Shown here piece after piece: positions 6,404 to 11,126 of a DNA stretch of 11,126 nt. The DNA lies in the NCBI GenBank assembly GCA_023263465.1, contig JALQWV010000084.1, positions 1-11,126 of the forward strand, in the 5' to 3' direction. The stretch's first letter is position 1. Every line of letters starts with the position of its first letter. The notes under the pieces were generated by a model, which saw nothing but the letters and a program-made list of their open reading frames with translations, did no database searches and had not been told where the DNA came from. The translations under genes were made by a program, and so were the position numbers. The stretch is from Ilumatobacteraceae bacterium. Its GTDB lineage: Bacteria; Actinomycetota; Acidimicrobiia; Acidimicrobiales; Ilumatobacteraceae.

Positions 6404-7896
6404 ACCGTTCCTGTATCAAGTTTTTTCAATATCTTCACAGCAACGACTTGCAACTCGTCATTGTCTTGCAATTGCTGTGCTGCGCGAACCTGGCGCGCAA
6501 CACGTGGATTCTTTACAAACCGGTCTTGGTGGCGTAGGAAGAAATCCCAATACAGCACAGTAAATGGACATGCGTCCTCTCCAGTGCGCTTCTTTCGGTC
6601 ATAGGCACACCCTTTGCAGTGATCACTCATGCGATCGATATACGCCCCACCGCTCGCATATGGCTTAGTGGCGAGCATGCCCCCATCTGCATATTGCGAC
6701 ATACCAATCACATTGGGAACCATGACCCATTCGGCAGCATCGATGTAGCTGTTCCACATCCAACGCGTGAACTGCTGTGGGTTAATTCCTGCAATGAGCG
6801 CAAAGTTGCCAAGCACCATGAGGCGTTCAATGTGGTGCGAGTATGACCGCTCGTGTATGCCTGAGAGTACTGACTTCATGCACGCCATTGAGGTTTTCGC
6901 AGGGTCCGTAAACATGGGTGGAAGATCTTTTCGTGCACCAAGTTCATTCATCAGTCCATACTCAGGCATCCACTGCCAGTAGCAGTTCCAGATGTACTCG
7001 CGCCAGCCAATGATTTGACGAATGAAGCCTTCCGCTGAATTCAGCGGAACTTTTCCCTTGCGAAATGCGGATTCTGCAGCCGTCACCACCTCCTCAGGTA
7101 ACAGCAGACCGACATTGAGGTACGGCGACAGCAATGAATGTGCAAGGTGCCAATTGGATTTCAGCATCGCGTCTTCATGTTCGCCGAACAGTGGCAACAC
7201 CCGATCAACAAAGAAACGCATACGAGCAAGCGCGCCATCGCGAGTAGTTGCCCACTGACCTTCAGGCAACGTGCCAAAGCAATGCTTCTGCACAGATTCA
7301 AGAACGTCTCGGTCTACTTCATCTAACTCATACCGCAGCGGTTCAGGCCAACGATCGTGCCCCGTTTTGGGCGGTGGCTGGCGATTCTCTTCATCAAAGT
7401 TCCATCGACCACCAGCAGGTTCATCGCCGTCCATCAACACATTCAGACGTTTGCGCTGCCAGCGATAAAAGTCTTCCATCTTGATTGACTTTCGAGAACC
7501 CCGAAATGATTGATATTCATCGGGGTGACAGAGAAATTGAGTGGATGGAACAGTGTGAATGCCAAGCCTCGCGGCAAGCTGGCGGGCTCCATAACTATTT
7601 GGCTCGGTAGCAACCACCTCGGTGGGTTGAAATTCGCGAACGTGGGCGTCAAACCCTTCACGCATTGACCTAGCGAATCGATAATCAACATGAAAACCTT
7701 CTGTGCTCAATTCAGCTGCAAACTTGCGCATGGAAGCCACGATGAAATGTGCACGCTGAACATGCCATTTTCGCGATGTAATTTTCGCAGCGGATTCAAC
7801 GATTAGCACTCGATGCGTTTGCGGAGTTGCTCCTGCCAACATGCCAATTCTTCGATTCAGCTGGTCGCCGAAGACCAAAATTGTCGGCAAACTCAT
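6400..7896 (-). CDS. phrB: FeS-type photolyase/cryptochrome (PhrB-like, probable (6-4) photolyase)
   Basis: A 498-residue FAD flavoprotein of the FeS bacterial cryptochrome/photolyase group (FeS-BCP), which repairs (6-4) UV lesions in DNA using light. It opens LPTILVFGDQLN, the fold typical of the group. Four cysteines (Cys339, Cys427, Cys430, Cys443) have spacings of 88, 3 and 13. These equal the spacings of the [4Fe-4S] ligands of Agrobacterium PhrB as I remember them (350, 438, 441, 454). The motif YSHHIERLMVLGN carries the paired active-site histidines (His354, His355), and MWNSYIDAAEWVMVPNVIGM lines the flavin site. ATG at 7896 is chosen because a longer reading to 8004 adds a 36-residue tail antisense to the DUF2256 gene. 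TACGCT 6 nt upstream suggests a leaderless start. Confidence 0.93.
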   Translation of the reverse strand: MSLPTILVFGDQLNRRIGMLAGATPQTHRVLIVESAAKITSRKWHVQRAHFIVASMRKFAAELSTEGFHVDYRFARSMREGFDAHVREFQPTEVVATEPNSYGARQLAARLGIHTVPSTQFLCHPDEYQSFRGSRKSIKMEDFYRWQRKRLNVLMDGDEPAGGRWNFDEENRQPPPKTGHDRWPEPLRYELDEVDRDVLESVQKHCFGTLPEGQWATTRDGALARMRFFVDRVLPLFGEHEDAMLKSNWHLAHSLLSPYLNVGLLLPEEVVTAAESAFRKGKVPLNSAEGFIRQIIGWREYIWNCYWQWMPEYGLMNELGARKDLPPMFTDPAKTSMACMKSVLSGIHERSYSHHIERLMVLGNFALIAGINPQQFTRWMWNSYIDAAEWVMVPNVIGMSQYADGGMLATKPYASGGAYIDRMSDHCKGCAYDRKKRTGEDACPFTVLYWDFFLRHQDRFVKNPRVARQVRAAQQLQDNDELQVVAVKILKKLDTGTV

Positions 7897-7902
7897 GACT
7901 TC

Positions 7903-7908
7903 AGCGTA
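7903..7908 (-). promoter_or_regulatory. Possible -10 element (TACGCT) of the photolyase gene
   Basis: On the minus strand TACGCT matches TANNNT and ends 6 nt before the photolyase ATG. It lies in the 49 bp divergent gap shared with the DUF2256 gene. No strong Shine-Dalgarno is present. This is a spacing-based inference. Confidence 0.35.
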
Positions 7909-7931
7909 AAGCAATGGACTTGACCATGAGT

Positions 7932-7937
7932 TACTCT
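7932..7937 (+). promoter_or_regulatory. Possible -10 element (TACTCT) of the DUF2256 operon
   Basis: TACTCT matches TANNNT and ends 8 nt before the ATG at 7946, with no Shine-Dalgarno between. TTGACC at 7920-7925 resembles a -35 box but sits only 6 nt before TACTCT, too close for a standard promoter. Confidence 0.3.
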
Positions 7938-7945
7938 GCACAGAT

Positions 7946-8083
7946 ATGACCCGCGTTGCCCAGACCAAGAACGGTTTCGCTCCGAAAACGTGTGCCACGT
8001 GCAAACGCCCGTTTGAGTGGCGAAAGAAATGGTCGAAGGTGTGGGATCAGGTTCGTTATTGCAGCGATCGGTGCAGACCATGA
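7946..8083 (+). CDS. DUF2256-type zinc-ribbon microprotein
   Basis: A 45-residue ORF lies between the photolyase gene and the HCxxC gene. It is very basic and carries KTCATCKRPFEWRKKW (14-29), then VWDQVRYCSDRCRP (32-45). The four cysteines (Cys16, Cys19, Cys39, Cys43) form a C-x2-C...C-x3-C zinc-ribbon pattern, and the RPFxWRKKW and YCSxRCR signatures are those of the DUF2256 family. That family's function is unknown. From memory it is often encoded beside or fused to photolyase/cryptochrome-related genes, which fits this position. Its TGA overlaps the ATG of the next gene as ATGA, so the two are translationally coupled. The start has no Shine-Dalgarno. The alternative, a chance ORF, is unlikely given the motif density. 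Confidence 0.9.
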   Translation: MTRVAQTKNGFAPKTCATCKRPFEWRKKWSKVWDQVRYCSDRCRP

Positions 8084-8448
8084 CGAGCACTTCGGATGCA
8101 TACTCCGAATTCATCGGGGTGTATAACGCGGAATCAACTGTGCTGGGCGAGGTTTCCTACTGGATCGGGGCCCGTTTAGGACTGCGTCACTGCTCGCTCT
8201 GTGATATTACGCATGGCCTGTTTACCAAACGAGCAGAGTGGCAGGAGTGTGAATCTGCACTACCCATTCCGTTCACAACGTTTCACATCAATGACGCACC
8301 GACAGAGGTTACGCAAGCCGCAAATGGAAGATACCCCGTTGTTCTTGGCAGAAATCAGTCTGGCATTCACGTTGTTCTTGACGCCGATGAACTGGAAATG
8401 TGCAACGGCTCTCCGCAGGAACTACTCAACAGACTTCAGTCGTTATGA
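8080..8448 (+). CDS. Conserved hypothetical protein with an HCxxCD motif
   Basis: A 122-residue soluble protein, coupled by an ATGA overlap to the DUF2256 gene; this overlap fixes the start at 8080 rather than the in-frame GTG at 8017. It opens EFIGVYNAESTVLGEVSYWIGARLG, followed by RHCSLCDITHG (His37, Cys38, Cys41, Asp42, His45), a cluster that could bind a metal or react as a redox pair. The central part ends in VLGRNQSGIHVVLDADELEMCNG. I recall similar short hypothetical proteins with a VYDADG...CALCDITH pattern in other bacteria, but no assigned function, so none is given. Its stop overlaps the stop of the opposing deacetylase-like gene by 3 bases. Confidence 0.8.
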   Translation: MTSTSDAYSEFIGVYNAESTVLGEVSYWIGARLGLRHCSLCDITHGLFTKRAEWQECESALPIPFTTFHINDAPTEVTQAANGRYPVVLGRNQSGIHVVLDADELEMCNGSPQELLNRLQSL

Positions 8449-9489
8449 CGCAAGCCCATGCAGCCACGCCTGCACGTTAAGGCCAAGATTTGCCAAGTCA
8501 TAGCCGCCCTCTTGGAGCACCACTGTTGGCAAATTCAGTCCACGTACGCGCGCCCCACTTCGAGAAAACCCGTCGCGGGTTACTGCCAAATCACAAATGG
8601 GATCGGTGACATACGTATCAAGACCCAATGACACGATGAGCAGCGAAGGGCCGAACGCTTCTATTGCTGCACATGACTTGTCAAGCGCGTCAAGAAACAT
8701 GTCGTCATCAGTTTTTGCAGCGAGCGGAATATTGGTTGTGGAACCTCGACCTTTGCCCTCGCCTCGCTCGTCGGCGAACCCAGTGATGTATGGATAAGCA
8801 CGACGCGGATCGCCGTGAAGCGAAACATACTGCACGTCGTCACGACCGTAAAAAATTTGCTGGGTGCCATTTCCATGGTGATAATCCACGTCAAGCACGG
8901 TCACCTTTGTGCCAGTAGTTGACGCTACGTAGTGAGCCGCAATAGCAGCGTTATTAAAGAAGCAATACCCGCCATACAAGTCGGTTGTCGCATGATGTCC
9001 AGGCGGTCGGCATAACCCGTACGAAAATTTGTCGCCACTGAGCACCAACTGAGTAGCGGTAAGTGCGGTGTCGACTGCGCCACGTGCCGCATCGTATGAA
9101 CCCTGTGTAATTGGTGTCGTAGTCTCAAAACACCACCAACCCAAGCGGGCATTTGCCGCAGTTGGCTCTTCTAGTTGCGACATCGCTTCGCGCATGGATG
9201 GTCGATAGAAAAAGTCTGGAACCACTTCCCTGCTTGGTCGAACCTCGCGCTGATAATCAACCCATGCAGTGTTCAGAAAGTTATTCAGGCCCGGATGATG
9301 AACGGCATTAATCGGTTCAACGCCCCATTGCGTTGGTGCAAGAAATTGCATGGACTGATCAGCCTGCAATACTTCGCGAATGTTTTCCGCGCGAGCGGTG
9401 TGCTCGTGCGGAGAGTGCGAACCGGATTCCGCTATCTCTTCTTGAGGGTTATGACCTAAATGCGCTTCGGTGTACACCACTTTCATCAT
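8443..9489 (-). CDS. Class II histone deacetylase-like / acetylpolyamine amidohydrolase
   Basis: A zinc amidohydrolase of 348 residues that removes acetyl groups from acetylated polyamines, small amides or possibly proteins. The arginase-deacetylase fold is complete: RPPGHHA (His165, His166 as the catalytic pair), GGYCFFNNAAIAA, VLDVDYHHGNGTQQIFY (zinc ligands Asp202 and His204), SLGLDTY (zinc ligand Asp291) and LQEGGYD (Tyr330, transition-state tyrosine). These positions are offset by a constant 7 from those I remember for Mycoplana acetylpolyamine amidohydrolase, so the active site appears intact. The gene has two adjacent ATGs. AGAGG on the minus strand (9492-9496) is better spaced for the second (9486, 5 nt) than for the first (9489, 2 nt). 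It begins 5 bp after the DsbA-like gene, in an apparent operon. Confidence 0.9.
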   Translation of the reverse strand: MMKVVYTEAHLGHNPQEEIAESGSHSPHEHTARAENIREVLQADQSMQFLAPTQWGVEPINAVHHPGLNNFLNTAWVDYQREVRPSREVVPDFFYRPSMREAMSQLEEPTAANARLGWWCFETTTPITQGSYDAARGAVDTALTATQLVLSGDKFSYGLCRPPGHHATTDLYGGYCFFNNAAIAAHYVASTTGTKVTVLDVDYHHGNGTQQIFYGRDDVQYVSLHGDPRRAYPYITGFADERGEGKGRGSTTNIPLAAKTDDDMFLDALDKSCAAIEAFGPSLLIVSLGLDTYVTDPICDLAVTRDGFSRSGARVRGLNLPTVVLQEGGYDLANLGLNVQAWLHGLAS

Positions 9490-9494
9490 GGCCT

Positions 9495-10130
9495 CTAGTC
9501 AAACTGTGGTGCAGCACGTAGTGAGCGCTTGATTTCAGCAACTCCAGATTCAGCGATGGTCTGCACTGCATCCCACAACTTCACCGCCTCATCGCCTGTT
9601 GGAGCACGAGAAATTACTGGCCCAAACAAGCTGGCCTCATGTGCAGACTTCGGGTTGAAGGTAAGAATTGGAGTTCCCACATCTTTACCCGTGCGGCCGA
9701 GCGCTGCTTCGGTCTCGAATCGAATGACTTCATCGTGCGTTGAGTCTTCGTACGCGGCGGCAACTTCCGCAGGCAGTCCGGCATCAGCAACAATTGATAA
9801 GAGGAACGATTTCGGATCGTTTACCATTTCTTCACGACGACCACCAATATGGATCGCATTCCCCAGCGCCGTATACACGGCAGCAACACTGGAGTTTCCA
9901 CCTTGTGCGCGGGCTGCACTTGCAACACGAAGGCCAGCAAGACCGGCATTATGAATCTGTTCGTATGCCTCGTGTCCGGCATAACCGCGCTCAGCATTAA
10001 TCATGCGCAGACTGATGAATTTCCACGACACGTCGTAGTTTCGATGTTGCTGAACATTGGTCACCCAACGCGATGTAATCCACGCCCAAGGACAAACTGG
10101 ATCGAAGTAGAACTCAAGATCTGCGGCCAT
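9495..10130 (-). CDS. DsbA-family protein, Rv2466c-like (mycothiol-dependent nitroreductase type), CPWA active site
   Basis: A 211-residue thioredoxin-fold protein with a helical insertion, close to Mycobacterium tuberculosis Rv2466c, a mycothiol-dependent reductase that activates nitro prodrugs. Matches include FYFDPVCPWAWITSRW (7-22), ALGNAIH (88-94), ADAGLPAE (115-122), the cis-proline DVGTPIL (150-156, Pro154), FGPVISRAPTGDEAVKLWDA and the C-terminal PQFD. The active site reads Cys13-Pro14-Trp15-Ala16, so the resolving cysteine of CPWC is missing. A single-cysteine mechanism with mycothiol is plausible. It sits 27 bp downstream of infB, and TAAGGT 6 nt before its ATG suggests it may also have its own leaderless promoter. 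2-Hydroxychromene-2-carboxylate isomerase is a more distant alternative. Confidence 0.88.
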   Translation of the reverse strand: MAADLEFYFDPVCPWAWITSRWVTNVQQHRNYDVSWKFISLRMINAERGYAGHEAYEQIHNAGLAGLRVASAARAQGGNSSVAAVYTALGNAIHIGGRREEMVNDPKSFLLSIVADAGLPAEVAAAYEDSTHDEVIRFETEAALGRTGKDVGTPILTFNPKSAHEASLFGPVISRAPTGDEAVKLWDAVQTIAESGVAEIKRSLRAAPQFD

Positions 10131-10136
10131 GCCTAG

Positions 10137-10142
10137 ACCTTA
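10137..10142 (-). promoter_or_regulatory. Possible -10 element (TAAGGT) of the DsbA-like gene
   Basis: On the minus strand TAAGGT matches TANNNT and ends 6 nt before the ATG. The AAGG within it could instead serve as a weak, somewhat distant Shine-Dalgarno. Both readings are tentative. Confidence 0.25.
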
Positions 10143-10157
10143 GTCGTGCAGGTTGTA

Positions 10158-11126
10158 TTAGTCGCGAGCTAGTTCGCGCAACTCGTACGTTTCAATGATG
10201 TCGCCCTGCTTGAGATCTTGGAAGTCTGACAAGCTAAGACCACATTCAAAACCTTCTCGGACTTCGCGAACGTCATCTTTGAAACGACGCAACGATTGAA
10301 TTGCACCCTTCCAAATAATTGTTCCATCGCGCAAGAAGCGAACCTTTGAACCACGAGTGATGACGCCCGTGCGAACCACGCAACCTGCGATAGCGCCAAC
10401 CTTTGGAGACCTGAACACCTCGCGGACCTCTGCTTCGCCTGTAACCACTTCTTCAAACTCTGGCGCAAGCATGCCCTTCATCGCCTTTTCGATGTCTTCG
10501 ATGAGCTTGTAGATGATTTCGTAGGTACGAATTTCGACACCCTCAGCCTCAGCCAAGTCGCGCACTTTGCGGTCTGGACGCACATTGAAACCAATCAACG
10601 TTGCGTTTGTTGCAGCGGCAAGTGCAATGTCGTTTTCGGTAATTGCACCAACAGCACGGTGCACAAACGCTGCACGCACTTCATCGCGCTCAAGCTTGCG
10701 CAAGCTTTCCGTTACCGCTTCTAGTGAGCCATGAACATCTGCCTTGATGATGACATTCAACGTTGCAACTTCGCCGGCCTGAATTTGGGTGAAAATGTCT
10801 TCCAATTTCACTCCCCGTTGAACGCGCGCATCGCCACGTTGGTTCATCGTGCGGTAACGCTGTTCGCGTGACTCGGCTACCGTGCGAGCAGTCTTTTCGT
10901 TTGGTGCTGCGCGGAATTCGTCTCCAGCACCAGGAACCGCACTTAGTCCAAGCACCTGAACTGGCGTAGATGGACCGGCTTCCTTAATTTGCTGACCCTT
11001 GTCGTTAATGAGTGCACGCACTTTGCCCCATGCAGCACCAGCAACGATTGGATCGCCGACTTTTAGCGTTCCCTTGTCTACCAAGATGGTGGCAACTGGT
11101 CCGCGACCAATGTCGAGCTGTGCTTC
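10158..11126 (-). CDS. infB: Translation initiation factor IF-2, C-terminal part (cut by the right edge)
   Basis: IF-2 is the GTPase that places formylmethionyl-tRNA on the ribosome at initiation. The window holds the last 322 residues, read on the minus strand from base 11126 to the TAA at 10158; the GTPase domain and N-terminus lie outside. Visible parts are the end of domain II (EAQLDIGRGPVATILVDKG, then VGDPIVAG and PVQVLGLSAVPGAGD), a charged helix, and domain III (LNVIIKADVHGSLEAVTESL, then VGAITENDIALAAATNATLIGF). The tRNA-binding C2 domain follows (EAEVREVFRSPKVGAIAGC through LSDFQDLKQGDIIETYE). The protein appears normal to its end. In many bacteria rbfA follows infB, but here the next gene is the DsbA-like one. 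Confidence 0.97.
   Translation of the reverse strand, partial: EAQLDIGRGPVATILVDKGTLKVGDPIVAGAAWGKVRALINDKGQQIKEAGPSTPVQVLGLSAVPGAGDEFRAAPNEKTARTVAESREQRYRTMNQRGDARVQRGVKLEDIFTQIQAGEVATLNVIIKADVHGSLEAVTESLRKLERDEVRAAFVHRAVGAITENDIALAAATNATLIGFNVRPDRKVRDLAEAEGVEIRTYEIIYKLIEDIEKAMKGMLAPEFEEVVTGEAEVREVFRSPKVGAIAGCVVRTGVITRGSKVRFLRDGTIIWKGAIQSLRRFKDDVREVREGFECGLSLSDFQDLKQGDIIETYELRELARD

Noticed and set aside
6410..6440. T-rich run after the oxidoreductase stop as a terminator
   Set aside because: No stable GC-rich stem precedes it, and the bases encode the lysine-rich C-terminus of the photolyase.
7897..8004. 36-residue N-terminal extension of the photolyase
   Set aside because: It is antisense to the DUF2256 gene and resembles no photolyase; the family fold begins at LPTILVFGDQLN just after ATG 7896.
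8017..8079. Upstream GTG start for the HCxxC protein
   Set aside because: It would run through the DUF2256 gene in another frame; the ATGA overlap at 8080 is a better start.
1..11126. CRISPR arrays, tRNA or rRNA genes, insertion sequences
   Set aside because: Reading both strands I found no regular repeat-spacer pattern, tRNA-like cloverleaf, rRNA segment or transposase motif.

Overview
The window is a gene-dense stretch of chromosome from an actinobacterium. It has mid-range GC by eye, many genes with 4-8 bp overlaps or gaps, and no stretch over 300 bases without a gene. The combination of an actinobacterial-type PAC2 protein, an F420-dependent luciferase-like oxidoreductase of the MSMEG_2256 type, a close relative of the mycothiol-dependent nitroreductase Rv2466c and a PcaR-like IclR regulator points to Actinomycetota. 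A freshwater or marine Acidimicrobiia (Ilumatobacter-like) lineage is my best guess, but it rests on memory of the families, not on a search. I see no tRNA, rRNA, CRISPR array, transposase or prophage gene.

Layout. 1-836 (minus): the N-terminal part of comEC, running off the left edge. 828-1232 (plus): a small unknown membrane protein wedged on the opposite strand between comEC and comEA. 1241-1903 (minus): comEA. 1922-2458 (minus): a thioredoxin with a short YbbN/CnoX-like tail. From a 52 bp divergent gap a plus-strand run begins: a phosphotransferase-family kinase (2511-3575), a PAC2 protein (3584-4483), an IclR regulator (4542-5387) and an F420-dependent oxidoreductase (5384-6403, GTGA overlap with the regulator).

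The oxidoreductase ends tail-to-tail, with nested stop codons, against an FeS-type photolyase/cryptochrome on the minus strand (6400-7896). Divergent from the photolyase, after only 49 bp, is a 45-residue zinc-ribbon microprotein of the DUF2256 type (7946-8083). It is coupled by an ATGA overlap to an unrecognised but apparently conserved HCxxC protein (8080-8448). On the minus strand follow a class II histone-deacetylase/acetylpolyamine amidohydrolase-like enzyme (8443-9489), a DsbA-like Rv2466c homologue with CPWA in place of CPWC (9495-10130), and the C-terminal 322 residues of translation initiation factor IF-2 (10158-11126, cut by the right edge).

How the parts fit. The competence genes comEA and comEC would supply the DNA receptor and inner-membrane channel for natural transformation. 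The plus-strand run looks like lipid or xenobiotic catabolism with its own regulator. The photolyase, DUF2256 and HCxxC genes form a compact divergent cluster that is the most interesting part of the window. Several likely transcription-unit heads carry TANNNT 6-8 nt before the start codon and little or no Shine-Dalgarno sequence, which suggests leaderless transcripts, whereas three of the other genes have SD-like motifs.
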